From assembly GCF_033955345.1 (NCBI RefSeq), contig NZ_CP138332.1, forward strand, positions 1,426,001-1,490,000: a stretch of 64,000 nucleotides of DNA, read 5' to 3'. The translations under genes and the position numbers were made by a program. This document shows, in pieces, positions 28,038 to 36,734 of this stretch. The notes under the pieces were generated by a model. The model had not been told where the DNA came from. It saw nothing but the letters and a program-made list of their open reading frames with translations, and did not search any database. The first letter of the stretch is position 1. Every line of letters begins with the position of its first letter. This DNA comes from Sphingobacterium bambusae (lineage in GTDB: Bacteria; Bacteroidota; Bacteroidia; Sphingobacteriales; Sphingobacteriaceae).

Positions 28038-30158
28038 CTATTTAAATTCCGCAGGTACCGGCTTTTCCAAAAGGTACTGGTAGTAAAATCGTACACGTTC
28101 CTTAAAATCATACGACGATTTAGACCGCGCGAAGCCGTGTCTGCTCCCCGGATAGATCATCAATTCAAAAGGAACATTGCGATCAGTCAATGCATCCACC
28201 AATTGCGTCGTGTTTTGCAGATGTACATTATCGTCTAGATCGCCGTGCATGATGCGCAAACGTCCCTTATATTGATTGACATAGGTCAATACAGACCCAT
28301 CCTTATATCCTTCCGGGTTATCTTGCGGCGTATCCATCCAACGCTCGGTATAATGCGTATCGTATAGATCCCAGCTCGTTACTGGCGCCCCCGCAATACC
28401 GTAATCGAAATAATCGGCTCCTTTTGTTAAAGCCAAACAGGTCATATAACCGCCATAACTATGTCCGGTTATCAACAATTTATCATCCGCTACCCAAGGT
28501 TTTGCCTTCAACCATTTGGCAATAGTGCTATAGTCGATTATCTCCCATTTGCCCAATTGGCGGTGCATCAGTGCGACGCCCTGCTTACCAAAGTGGCCTG
28601 AAGCACGGTGATCGCATGTAATCTGAATAATGCCCGCCTGTGCCCAGTATTGATTACCTGTACCTTTCCAAGTATTACGTACACTTCCGGCATCTGGTCC
28701 GCCATAAATGCTCATCACGACAGGGTAAACCTTAGTTTCGTCGAAATTTACAGGATAAGTGACGATCACCGGTAGTTGAAATTGCCCATCTTCGGATGGA
28801 ATCGTAAAGTACTCCGTTTTACCAAGGTTGTAGGTATCAAACTCAGCAGCTTTACTATCGGCCAATTCACGTAGCAGCTTTCCATTGTTGTCAAGCAACG
28901 CTACTTTAGGGGGTGTATAAACATTGGAATAGGTAGTGATAAAGTGTTTACCATCTGGAGCCACCTTTACTTGGTGCGAATATTCGCCAAAGGTGAGCCG
29001 TTTCAAGTTTTTCCCTGAATAATCCACGCGGTATAGATCTACCGTTGCCGAGTGTTCTTTACGAGCAGTGAAATACACTTTTTTGTTTTTCTCATCAACA
29101 AGCTCTAAGGAGCTTACCTGCCAATCCCCTTGCGTTAATGCATTTAACATCTTGCCATCCAAGCTGTATAAATAATAGTGTGCCCAACCGCTACGATCCG
29201 ACTTCAGGATATAATGCTTGTTGTCAGCCAGGTACGTAATGCGTTCATCGTGATCCAAATTGATCCAGCTGTCCTGATGCTCGTCATACGTTTCCTGCTT
29301 ACGGCCATCGGTGGGGTTCACTGCATAAAATTTCAAATTATTTTGGTCCCTATTCATCCACTGTACCATGATAGACTGACTATCAAAACTCCAGTAGGGC
29401 TGCCCAAAATATTGATCGTCCTCTTCGTTGAAATCTGCCCAAACGATGGGCGATCCGTCAACTGCAACAAAACCGATCTTTACGGTAGGATTAGGATCAC
29501 CAGCTTTGGGATACCGTGTTTCCTCTAGATAGCCGTGCTGACCGGTAGATACATAGATCGGAAACATAGGCACCTTGGTATCATCAAAGCGCATGAAGGC
29601 AATCTTCTTACTGTCAGGCGACCACCAAAAGGCTTTATAATTAGTCGAACGTCCCAAGATCTCCTCATAGTAAACCCAAGAAGACCATCCATTATAGATT
29701 ACGTCGGTACCATCATTGGTGTATCGCGTTTCTTTCCCCGATTCCACATCGACGCTGTAGAGATCATTTTTGCGCGTGAAGGCTACAAACTTCCCATCAG
29801 GAGAAAGTGTTGGATTTTTTTCTTCACTATCCGGCGACTGTGTTAATTGCTTGGGCGCTTGCTCGCCGTAGCGGATAAAAACGTCTTTATCTTTTACAAA
29901 AACGGTTACATCAGACTTTGCTTCCGGCGTATAGGGTTTTCGTGCATTGGTTTTCACATCCAGCGTATAGAGCTTTCCATCTGCCGCACTTCGTTCTATA
30001 AAATGCGTATTGTCAGCCCACCCGACGTATTGACTGATAGTCTTGGTCACGGACGCCTCCTGTCCCCAAGCCTGTGCAAAAGAGAGTTCTTTTTTTTGTG
30101 CCGATAGTTGCGCAACGAACAATACGCTGAGCAACGAACTTGCTATAATTCTATTCAT
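28038..30158 (-). CDS. Dipeptidyl-peptidase IV (S9B serine peptidase)
   Basis: A 706-aa exported prolyl dipeptidase. After a signal peptide ending LSAQ comes an eight-blade propeller (about 40-440) and an alpha/beta-hydrolase domain. The catalytic triad is Ser567 (GHSYGGY), Asp643 (HGDLDDNVH) and His674 (GSRHGF). The double-Glu motif that anchors the peptide N-terminus in DPP-IV is present (YYEEILGR, residues 163-170), which separates it from acylaminoacyl peptidases. It should release X-Pro dipeptides in the periplasm. Single-gene unit; a TAATTTCG sequence upstream is a one-mismatch -7 candidate. Confidence 0.94.
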   Translation of the reverse strand: MNRIIASSLLSVLFVAQLSAQKKELSFAQAWGQEASVTKTISQYVGWADNTHFIERSAADGKLYTLDVKTNARKPYTPEAKSDVTVFVKDKDVFIRYGEQAPKQLTQSPDSEEKNPTLSPDGKFVAFTRKNDLYSVDVESGKETRYTNDGTDVIYNGWSSWVYYEEILGRSTNYKAFWWSPDSKKIAFMRFDDTKVPMFPIYVSTGQHGYLEETRYPKAGDPNPTVKIGFVAVDGSPIVWADFNEEDDQYFGQPYWSFDSQSIMVQWMNRDQNNLKFYAVNPTDGRKQETYDEHQDSWINLDHDERITYLADNKHYILKSDRSGWAHYYLYSLDGKMLNALTQGDWQVSSLELVDEKNKKVYFTARKEHSATVDLYRVDYSGKNLKRLTFGEYSHQVKVAPDGKHFITTYSNVYTPPKVALLDNNGKLLRELADSKAAEFDTYNLGKTEYFTIPSEDGQFQLPVIVTYPVNFDETKVYPVVMSIYGGPDAGSVRNTWKGTGNQYWAQAGIIQITCDHRASGHFGKQGVALMHRQLGKWEIIDYSTIAKWLKAKPWVADDKLLITGHSYGGYMTCLALTKGADYFDYGIAGAPVTSWDLYDTHYTERWMDTPQDNPEGYKDGSVLTYVNQYKGRLRIMHGDLDDNVHLQNTTQLVDALTDRNVPFELMIYPGSRHGFARSKSSYDFKERVRFYYQYLLEKPVPAEFK

Positions 30159-30233
30159 AACAGCTAATTGATAAAGCCACGAAATTAATAATAATTAGAT
30201 GATTGGTTGGGGAAACACTGTAACATGTTTAAT

Positions 30234-30258
30234 AAAAAAAGCCACTTCGTAGTGGCTT
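30234..30258 (-). terminator. Terminator of the PUR-domain gene
   Basis: On the minus strand an 8-bp stem (AAGCCACT / AGTGGCTT) with loop ACGA is followed by seven T. Confidence 0.9.
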
Positions 30259-30281
30259 TGATATCTATTAATTAGAATACC

Positions 30282-30617
30282 CTAGAAAGTGAAATCGTCT
30301 TTTCTCGCGTACTCATTGCTTTCATATGCTGAATCTTCTTGATTGGGCTCGTATCGCTTTTCAACGACATCTTGATTGGCTTTGATGTAATCAACAACCT
30401 CCGTCAACCCTTCAGCAAACTTCTCAAAATCTTCTTTGTACAAGAAAATCTTGTGCTTGATAAATTGACCATCTTCAAAACGTTTTTTGCTCTCCGTGAT
30501 GGTCACGTAATAATCGTTCGAACGAGTTGCTTTTACATCAAAAAAATAAGTACGTTTTCCAGCTCTCACCTTTTTTGAAAATACTTCTTCGCGCTCTTTG
30601 TTTTCAAAATCTCCCAT
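30282..30617 (-). CDS. PUR-alpha-type nucleic-acid-binding protein (DUF3276)
   Basis: A 111-aa cytosolic protein of the DUF3276 family, which has the PUR fold (beta-beta-beta-beta-alpha). The typical core is FSKKVRAGKRTYFFDVKATRSNDYYVTITESKKRF, given here by its ends at residues 13 and 47, followed by a helix around 60-85 and an acidic tail. A distant relative, BpuR of Borrelia, binds DNA and RNA. In Bacteroidota the gene is widespread and is probably highly expressed, but no role is proven. It has its own terminator; the AT-rich upstream region contains TATATTTA, one mismatch from the -7 box. Confidence 0.85.
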   Translation of the reverse strand: MGDFENKEREEVFSKKVRAGKRTYFFDVKATRSNDYYVTITESKKRFEDGQFIKHKIFLYKEDFEKFAEGLTEVVDYIKANQDVVEKRYEPNQEDSAYESNEYARKDDFTF

Positions 30618-30777
30618 TAGTATTGTAAGTATTTAAGTTTAAATCCTTTTTCAGTTATAAATATATAATTATTTAATTCAATAGCCCAACTTTTTATAAA
30701 AAATATTTTTTTTTCATAATCCATTTTACCGACTGTATTTCAGGCCATTTCAGCAAAGCAGTGGTAGCGGTGGAATT

Positions 30778-30810
30778 TTCACCGAAAAAATAGCGGCATT
30801 TACCGAAAAA
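30778..30810 (+). promoter_or_regulatory. Direct repeat TT(C/T)ACCGAAAAA, 21-bp period: candidate LytTR binding site
   Basis: Two 12-bp copies (30778-30789 and 30799-30810) differ at one base and are offset by exactly 21 bp, two helical turns. A third partial copy TTTACCGA is at 30725-30732. They end about 48 bp before the -7 box of the LiaF-like gene. LytTR-domain regulators typically bind two direct repeats spaced in this way, and such a regulator is encoded two genes downstream. Confidence 0.6.
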
Positions 30811-30857
30811 GTGCGATGTATTACCTATTTTGGCTTACTGATTTTAATGTATTGCGC

Positions 30858-30865
30858 TACTTTTG
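30858..30865 (+). promoter_or_regulatory. -7 box of the LiaF-LytS-LytTR unit
   Basis: TACTTTTG matches TAnnTTTG exactly, 26 nt before the ATG at 30892. The only TTTG upstream (30829-30832) is 25 bp away rather than 19-21, so the promoter lacks a properly placed -33 element and may depend on an activator. Confidence 0.6.
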
Positions 30866-30891
30866 AATCAAACAAATAAAAACACATTGTA

Positions 30892-31779
30892 ATGGAAAGA
30901 GAAAGAGAATATAAAACAACAACGCCACCACCCATACCGCCTAGAAATAACAAAAGCGCGAACATTGTCGGTGCGGTCATCGTTTTCTTGGGCTTGGCTT
31001 TGTTGTTAAAAAACCTAAATCTAGGTATTTGGTTTCCTCGTTGGATATTTGGGTGGGAGATGATCTTGATTATCATAGGTCTTGTGATCGGGGTTAATTC
31101 TCAATTCAAGAAAAAATCTTCTATCATTTTAATATGTATAGGTAGTCTGTTTCTATTGAAAGACTTGATGGATCTATCTTTTGGACGTGTAATTATTCCA
31201 TTGGGTGCGATTATTTTAGGCATTTACTTGATTATGCGCAACCGCAACCATACGCCGCCGCCAGTTCCGCCAATAAACAACCCTACACCGGAGAAGGATG
31301 AGTTTGATTGGGATGCACGCGTAAAGTCTGAAGGCGATGCCGAAGATTCTTTTCAATCACCTTTTGATCGTACGGAAACGAATTTCACGCAACAACCCGC
31401 TCCCGAGCAACGCCAAAACAAAGGTTACTCTTATGAAGGCGAGAATTATATAAAGGTGGACTCTGTCTTTGGCAATGCCAAGAAGATCATCTTCTCAAAG
31501 AATTTCTTGGGAGGAACGATGACAAATGTTTTTGGCAGCACAGAAATCAACTTACTGCAGGCTGATATGCAACAACCCATTGCGCTAGACGTATTTCAGT
31601 TGTTTGGAAGCACAAAAATTATTGTGCCTCCACATTGGGTTGTAGCCACGACGGTTTCCTCCATCTTGAGTGAAAACGATGATCGTCGTGTGATCCTCAC
31701 AAATATCATCGATCAAAGCAAATGCCTCTACATCACCGGCACTTCTATTTTTGGAAATATCACGATAAAAAATAGCTAA
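30892..31779 (+). CDS. LiaF-like membrane protein
   Basis: A 295-aa inner-membrane protein. A Pro-rich cytosolic N-terminus (TTPPPIPPR) leads into four helices (about 22-40, 48-67, 75-90, 97-113). A polar linker (114-185) and a C-terminal LiaF-type beta domain (VDSVFGNAKKIIFS, FGSTEINLL, FGSTKIIVPPHW, SIFGNITIKNS) follow. In Firmicutes LiaF holds the LiaSR two-component system inactive until the envelope is stressed. Here it is the first gene of a unit with a LytS-type kinase (11 bp downstream) and a LytTR regulator, so it may be their sensor or inhibitor. That role is inferred from context. Confidence 0.85.
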   Translation: MEREREYKTTTPPPIPPRNNKSANIVGAVIVFLGLALLLKNLNLGIWFPRWIFGWEMILIIIGLVIGVNSQFKKKSSIILICIGSLFLLKDLMDLSFGRVIIPLGAIILGIYLIMRNRNHTPPPVPPINNPTPEKDEFDWDARVKSEGDAEDSFQSPFDRTETNFTQQPAPEQRQNKGYSYEGENYIKVDSVFGNAKKIIFSKNFLGGTMTNVFGSTEINLLQADMQQPIALDVFQLFGSTKIIVPPHWVVATTVSSILSENDDRRVILTNIIDQSKCLYITGTSIFGNITIKNS

Positions 31780-31790
31780 GCGAGGCGTAA

Positions 31791-32828
31791 ATGATATTCA
31801 AATTGACATCCAAAAACCGCTTGATCCACGTGACGACGTGGACCATTTGCGTTTTATACTTCTTCCTTTCCTATTTTCTGCTGTGGTGGGACTGCCGGCC
31901 CAAGCCGGTAAAACCTTACGAACCTTTGATTGGCGCACTGTCCATCACGATTTGTTGTTATCTTATCTACAGCACCCTGCAATACTACCTTCCGCGTAAA
32001 AATCAATATGTCAAGATAACATTGATCTGTATCACCTTGACGGTGATGAGCGTAGGGCTGTCCATCTTTTTATTGAACCAATTCTTCGACGATTTCTCGT
32101 TGACACATTTCTACGAGGTACTTCCTTACCGATTTATCATCAACTTTCTCTTACTTCTCTGTGTGATCATCATCAACATTTTTTGGAATATCCAAGAAGA
32201 ATACCAAGAAAATAAGCGAAGAAAAGAAGAATCGGAGCGTATATTACGCGATGCGGAACTGTATAACCTGAGACAGCAGCTCCAACCCCATTTTCTCTTC
32301 AATAGTTTAAATTCTATTATTGCCCTTATCGGGATAAAACCAGATGAGGCACGTAATATGACATTCCAGCTATCCGATTTTTTACGTGGTACGATGCGAA
32401 AAGATGACAAACAGCTCATTCCCCTTGCCGATGAAATAGCCCATCTACGGCTATATCTCGATATCGAAAAGGTACGTTTCGGACATCGTTTGAGCACGAC
32501 ATTCGAGCAGCAGGAAGAATCTAGCCGCGCCAAAGTGCCTTCCATGATTATACAGCCCTTGCTCGAAAATGCCATTAAGTTTGGCCTTTATAATGTGATC
32601 GGCAATGTCGAGATCACCGTGGACATCCGCATGGTTAACTATATGCTGCATATTACTATTACCAACCCTTTCGATTCCGACCAGTTCGAAACGAAAAAGG
32701 GAACAGGTTTTGGCCTTTCCAGCATTAAGCGTCGCCTATTTTTACTCTATAGCCGTACTGACCTCTTGGAGACTTCAATAAAAGACAATATATTTACATC
32801 CACCTTAAAGATCCCGCAATATGATTAA
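31791..32828 (+). CDS. LytS/YehU-type sensor histidine kinase
   Basis: A 345-aa kinase of the His_kinase (PF06580) type. Four membrane helices (about 16-33, 47-65, 76-96 and 113-132) come first, with almost no extracytoplasmic domain, so it probably senses within the membrane. A coiled segment leads to the phospho-acceptor His167 in LQPHFLFNSLNS. The N-box is QPLLENAIKFG, where the usual His after Lys is Phe, and the G-box is GTGFGLSSIKRRL. Its stop overlaps the next gene by 8 bp, so kinase and regulator are coupled. Confidence 0.92.
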   Translation: MIFKLTSKNRLIHVTTWTICVLYFFLSYFLLWWDCRPKPVKPYEPLIGALSITICCYLIYSTLQYYLPRKNQYVKITLICITLTVMSVGLSIFLLNQFFDDFSLTHFYEVLPYRFIINFLLLLCVIIINIFWNIQEEYQENKRRKEESERILRDAELYNLRQQLQPHFLFNSLNSIIALIGIKPDEARNMTFQLSDFLRGTMRKDDKQLIPLADEIAHLRLYLDIEKVRFGHRLSTTFEQQEESSRAKVPSMIIQPLLENAIKFGLYNVIGNVEITVDIRMVNYMLHITITNPFDSDQFETKKGTGFGLSSIKRRLFLLYSRTDLLETSIKDNIFTSTLKIPQYD

Positions 32829-33570
32829 GACAATTGTTATCGACGATGAGCCTTTGGCACGCATGATTATCATGGAGTACCTCAAACAACACGCAGATAT
32901 ACAAATCGTAGCGGAATGTGGCGATGGCTTTGAAGGAGCCAAGGCTATTCAACAGCACCAACCTGACCTCGTTTTTTTGGACATACAGATGCCAAAATTA
33001 ACGGGCTTTGAGATGCTGGAGATCGTGGATGAAATGCCCAATGTGATCTTTACGACAGCGTTTGACGAGTTTGCTATTAAGGCTTTTGAGAAAAATGCCA
33101 TTGATTACCTACTTAAGCCGATCAGTAAAGATCGTTTTGAACAGGGGCTTGCTAAATTCCGCAATAGCCATGTAAGCAGTAGCGCTCCAGCATTGTCAGA
33201 GCAAACTTCCGCAAAGGTCGCTGCGATAACTGAGGAGGAGTCTTTGGAACGTATTGTTGTCAAAAATGGTACCCAAATCAAGATTATTCCCGTACAACAG
33301 GTCACCTTCTTGGAAGCCTATGATGATTATGTAAAGATCCACACCAAAGATGGGGTTTTCTTGAAAAACAAAACCATGAGTTCCTTTGAGAAGCAGCTTG
33401 ATCCCAAACAGTTCGTCCGCGTACACCGCTCCTTTATTGCAAAGGTTGACCAACTGGCGAAAATCGAGCCCATGGAAAAGGAAAGCTACATCGCCACACT
33501 GTTGACAGGGGAGAAAATAAACATCAGTAAATCCGGCTATGCTCGATTAAAACAAATAATTGGCTTATAA
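32821..33570 (+). CDS. LytTR-family response regulator
   Basis: A 249-aa transcription regulator. The receiver domain (1-120) has the acidic pair D8/D9, phospho-acceptor D54 (FLDIQMP) and conserved K99 (LLKPIS). After a Ser/Ala-rich linker comes a LytTR DNA-binding domain (about 143-249; IPVQQVTFLEAYDDYVKIHT and FVRVHRSFIAKVD). It is the natural partner of the overlapping LytS-type kinase. The direct repeat at 30778-30810 upstream of the unit is a plausible autoregulatory site. Confidence 0.94.
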   Translation: MIKTIVIDDEPLARMIIMEYLKQHADIQIVAECGDGFEGAKAIQQHQPDLVFLDIQMPKLTGFEMLEIVDEMPNVIFTTAFDEFAIKAFEKNAIDYLLKPISKDRFEQGLAKFRNSHVSSSAPALSEQTSAKVAAITEEESLERIVVKNGTQIKIIPVQQVTFLEAYDDYVKIHTKDGVFLKNKTMSSFEKQLDPKQFVRVHRSFIAKVDQLAKIEPMEKESYIATLLTGEKINISKSGYARLKQIIGL

Positions 33571-33583
33571 CTATTTGTTTCTG

Positions 33584-33591
33584 TAATTTTG
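33584..33591 (+). promoter_or_regulatory. -7 box of the serine hydrolase gene
   Basis: TAATTTTG matches TAnnTTTG exactly and ends 5 nt before the ATG at 33597. ATTG 21 bp upstream may serve as a degenerate -33. It implies an almost leaderless mRNA separate from the regulator unit. Confidence 0.5.
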
Positions 33592-33596
33592 CGACT

Positions 33597-35036
33597 ATGA
33601 GTCGCAATTTACTATTGATGCTATCCCTATTGTTCGCTACGCTCGGCATGGGACAAAGCAAATCAGAGTTGGCCAATAAAGCCGTATTCAATAAAATAGA
33701 GTTTTTCATCAACACCAAAATGACAGACTCTATTTATAACCTAGCTTCCGCAAACTTCAAAGAGCAAATCCCTGCAGAACAGCTGGCCTTTGTCTTAAAC
33801 AACTTGTATCAACTTGGCCAGATTCGGCAAGTTCAGGTGTTGGATTTCAAGCAAAATACCGCAACCTACCTGCTACAATTCGACAAACATGCCTTGCAGG
33901 CAAAATTAGCGATAGACAGCACGTTGCACTACGATCTATTGGCCTTCGGCGCCGCAGAAACTCCTGCACCCAAAAAGGAAGAGAGAACTGCCGTAATTAG
34001 CCAAGTTGAAAAGGTGTCCCCTTTGGACTTCTATATAGATTCTTTGGCCAACAGCTACGTCAAAAAAGGAAGTACCCAATCGCTAGCCATTGGGATATTT
34101 CACCAAAACAATTACAAAACTTTTTTCTATGGGGAGACAGAACCCGGAAGTCAGACCCTTCCTACCGAAACGACGCTCTATGAAATAGGATCGTTGACAA
34201 AAGTCTTTACAGCAGTACTTTTGGCAGATTTGGTAACAAAGAACGTCGTGCACTTGGATGATTCCATTGCAAAATTCCTTCCCGACTCTGTATCATCGAA
34301 TCCGGCAATCCAAGGAATGACCTTTAAGGAATTGGCTAATCATACTTCCGGCCTTCCGCGCATGGCTGGAAATTGGAATAAAGTCGCTGGGTTCCAAGAG
34401 CAGGATCCTTATGCGGCATACGACCGTAATGCACTATTTGCATACCTAAAATCCTTTAAGCCCACACGCGAACCTGGAGAAAGCTACGAATACAGCAACG
34501 TTGGATTTGGCCTATTGGGCGAGTTAATTAGTATTATCACGAAGAAGCCTTACATGCAATATTTGCAAGAGACGCTTCTTACGCCGTTGCAAATGGTTAA
34601 CACCACGGATAAACCCGACGCTAAAAAACAACAGGTAGTACTGAAAGTATACGATGAAGAAGGCAACAGCACGCCTACATGGAATTGGAAGGCTTTGGTC
34701 GCTGCCGGCGGTCTGAAATCGACGGTGAAGGATCTCACCTTGTTTGCCACCGAGCAGTTTAAGATGCCACAAGATGAACGGCAATATGCCATGGCACTTA
34801 CGCGTCAATTCACCTTTTTTACTCCCGAAAATATGGACATCGGGCTTGCTTGGCACATGAGTATGCTGGACGGATTAATCTATTTCCACCATACCGGAGG
34901 AACTGGTGGCAGCAGCTCCTTTATAGGACTATCTCCAGATACCAAAACATCGGTGGTGGTGCTTTCCAATGCGGCGGAAAGTGTAGGAAAAATTAGTACA
35001 GCTATTATGGAGAAGCTGTTGCAGCAACCGGAATAA
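33597..35036 (+). CDS. Exported serine hydrolase, class C beta-lactamase/PBP family, with DUF3887
   Basis: A 479-aa periplasmic protein. After a signal peptide (to about residue 20) there is an N-terminal DUF3887-like domain (about 22-118), then the penicillin-binding/beta-lactamase fold. Its three motifs are Ser199-x-x-Lys202 (SLTK), Tyr299-x-Asn301 (YSN) and HTGG near the C-terminus, where class C enzymes have KTG. It may be a D-Ala peptidase or esterase rather than a true resistance enzyme. It starts 26 bp after the LytTR regulator gene but has its own -7 box, so it may be both co-transcribed and separately expressed. The neighbourhood suggests an envelope-related role. Confidence 0.88.
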   Translation: MSRNLLLMLSLLFATLGMGQSKSELANKAVFNKIEFFINTKMTDSIYNLASANFKEQIPAEQLAFVLNNLYQLGQIRQVQVLDFKQNTATYLLQFDKHALQAKLAIDSTLHYDLLAFGAAETPAPKKEERTAVISQVEKVSPLDFYIDSLANSYVKKGSTQSLAIGIFHQNNYKTFFYGETEPGSQTLPTETTLYEIGSLTKVFTAVLLADLVTKNVVHLDDSIAKFLPDSVSSNPAIQGMTFKELANHTSGLPRMAGNWNKVAGFQEQDPYAAYDRNALFAYLKSFKPTREPGESYEYSNVGFGLLGELISIITKKPYMQYLQETLLTPLQMVNTTDKPDAKKQQVVLKVYDEEGNSTPTWNWKALVAAGGLKSTVKDLTLFATEQFKMPQDERQYAMALTRQFTFFTPENMDIGLAWHMSMLDGLIYFHHTGGTGGSSSFIGLSPDTKTSVVVLSNAAESVGKISTAIMEKLLQQPE

Positions 35037-35073
35037 TAAACTTGCCAGAATATACGGTAGCTTTACATTAAAA

Positions 35074-35109
35074 ATTTCGCCGACTCTGTACCCACAGAGT
35101 CGGCGAAAT
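35074..35109. terminator. Strong terminator between serine hydrolase and lipoprotein genes
   Basis: A perfect 16-bp stem (ATTTCGCCGACTCTGT and its complement) with a 4-nt loop. On the minus strand it is followed by TTTTTAA, on the plus strand by CTTTA. It serves the minus-strand lipoprotein gene best. Confidence 0.9.
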
Positions 35110-35130
35110 CTTTAACCATAGAACAGCATC

Positions 35131-35976
35131 TTAAAGCTGTTCAGCAACAGCACTGTAATATTTCAGACCATCGCCTTGCTCCCGCTCAACAATGACAATA
35201 TTGCTGGTTGTCGTTTGCCAAATTGCTTTTGGCGTTGCATTGTCCAATTTATTGTGAAATAATTCTTCATACAGGGCTTCAACATCTTCAGCATCGGGTT
35301 GATCAATACGGCTTACCTTAGCCGCACCGTACAATGATGTTAACAACGAAGCGAGTTCAGTATCACCCTGCTGAATACGTTCCAAAAAATCTGCAGTTGC
35401 CTTTCCTTCTGGCGAAAAAGCAATCTCCAGCGTTACATAAGGTTTTACCTCATTGTAGTACTTTGTCGAAAGAGAATAGTCCTTAGCAGAACGCTGGAAA
35501 TATCCGCCTTGGTTCTTGTTACCATCTCTCCAAATTATATTTAAAAAATCTCGCTCATCCACAACGAGTATATCAAGTTGTCGACTTTGAATAACTTTGG
35601 CATCTTTATAAAAAGACAAGGAAAACGTATACGTTCCAGGTTTAGTAAAGGATTGTCCCATCCCGCCGGTGACGGAGGAGGGTAATGATTTGGCATACAA
35701 AACCTCGGGTATGGACCACACTGCAGAATCGAAGAGTTCAGTGTTCCCCGCCAGTAGAAATGGGCTTGCCGGATTTCTATCTTCGCCGACATACATATTG
35801 AGATAAACATCTTCGAAGATATTCACCTTACTTTTGTCTACTACCATAATAACGTCCTCCAAGACATTTCTCTCTACCGGCGTTTCCTCTTTCTCTGGTT
35901 CTATCGGCGCTGGATCTTTCTCGCAGGACAGAAACAAGCAGCTCGTCACCAAGCCAACTAATAAATATTTTCTCAT
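35131..35976 (-). CDS. Hypothetical lipoprotein, 281 aa
   Basis: An unrecognised surface or periplasmic lipoprotein. MRKYLLVGLVTSCLFLSC gives Cys18, followed by an acidic Pro/Glu-rich linker (PAPIEPEKEE). The next ~110 residues look like a PKD/Ig-type beta sandwich (FTKPGTYTFSLSFYKD). The C-terminal half is mixed alpha/beta without known motifs. The start at 35976 was taken instead of 35997 because it gives the signal peptide directly and lies 18 nt after a TATCTTTG box (35995-36002, TTTC 20 bp upstream). Confidence 0.72.
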   Translation of the reverse strand: MRKYLLVGLVTSCLFLSCEKDPAPIEPEKEETPVERNVLEDVIMVVDKSKVNIFEDVYLNMYVGEDRNPASPFLLAGNTELFDSAVWSIPEVLYAKSLPSSVTGGMGQSFTKPGTYTFSLSFYKDAKVIQSRQLDILVVDERDFLNIIWRDGNKNQGGYFQRSAKDYSLSTKYYNEVKPYVTLEIAFSPEGKATADFLERIQQGDTELASLLTSLYGAAKVSRIDQPDAEDVEALYEELFHNKLDNATPKAIWQTTTSNIVIVEREQGDGLKYYSAVAEQL

Positions 35977-35994
35977 AGAATTGTTAATTGTTGC

Positions 35995-36026
35995 CAAAGA
36001 TATATTTTATTCTCCTTTTAAAGAAA
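35995..36026 (-). promoter_or_regulatory. Promoter of the 281-aa lipoprotein gene
   Basis: On the minus strand TTTC - 20 bp - TATCTTTG; the -7 box is exact and the -33 has one mismatch. It fixes the start at 35976. Confidence 0.65.
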
Positions 36027-36125
36027 AAAAACACAACAATATGGATTATAAAATCGTAAAGCGAAGTCGCTTGACAGGTTAATTTACGACCACCAACGCA
36101 TACGGCTTTGCAAGGTGTAGTAAGC

Positions 36126-36617
36126 TTATCGACTTGTTATAGATGCTAGAATCTTGGTTACATCACTTTCGCCCTGAAATGATTTGATAATTTTTTTTGT
36201 GCGCGCATCGTAGATGTAGCTTGCAGGATAGTTTTCCGGCATCATCTTTTCAATAAACTCGACGCCCTGATCCTTCCAGAAAGAGACGTTCTTCTTACCT
36301 TTTAGTCCCTTTGCAAACATATTGATATATCCGTCTACATATTCCTTATCATTCATGCTGATAAAGAAAAAAGAAACCTCTTTTAGCTTATCGATATTTT
36401 TACTGATTCCAGCCCCCAGCTCTTGGCAATGACCACAACCGGGATCATAGAATATAAAGACGATCTTTCCACTGCTGGGCAACGCATTTTGCAGCATTAG
36501 GTTGCTATCATAGACATTGCGGATAGAAGAAAATGAGGGCACGGTTGCGGGCGCTTGCTGTGCGGCACAGAAGTTGAACAATGCGATGAAAAATGCGATA
36601 CATCCTATTTTTGTCAT
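36126..36617 (-). CDS. Exported thioredoxin-fold protein with CGHC motif
   Basis: A 163-aa periplasmic protein. A signal peptide (to about residue 20) precedes a thioredoxin fold with the redox pair Cys61-Gly-His-Cys64 (FYDPGCGHCQ), the CxxC type seen in protein disulfide isomerases, and a cis-Pro region ENYPASYIYD. The closest group is the thiol-disulfide or DUF5106-like redox proteins of Bacteroidota. Substrate and redox direction are not clear. It lies in the same direction as the lipoprotein gene, with about 150 bp between them that hold nothing definite. Confidence 0.82.
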   Translation of the reverse strand: MTKIGCIAFFIALFNFCAAQQAPATVPSFSSIRNVYDSNLMLQNALPSSGKIVFIFYDPGCGHCQELGAGISKNIDKLKEVSFFFISMNDKEYVDGYINMFAKGLKGKKNVSFWKDQGVEFIEKMMPENYPASYIYDARTKKIIKSFQGESDVTKILASITSR

Positions 36618-36687
36618 TATTTACTTTTTGAAAACATATTTAAAAGTCACAAAGCCGCAAAAGCACGGAGATATCCGAAAAATACCA

Positions 36688-36695
36688 TATATTTG
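36688..36695 (+). promoter_or_regulatory. -7 box of purN
   Basis: TATATTTG matches TAnnTTTG exactly, 39 nt before the GTG start at 36735. No -33 TTTG at the usual distance was seen. Confidence 0.5.
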
Positions 36696-36734
36696 GTTAC
36701 AAATCAATATTTAAAAGACAAAAGATTCAACATT

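Noticed and set aside
33597..35036. Antibiotic-resistance beta-lactamase
   Set aside because: The SxxK and YxN motifs exist, but HTGG replaces KTG and there is an extra N-terminal DUF3887-like domain, so a broad serine hydrolase call is safer than a resistance enzyme.
36041..36082. 13-codon frame starting MDYKIVKRSR
   Set aside because: Too short to judge, no promoter of its own on that strand and no conservation evidence.
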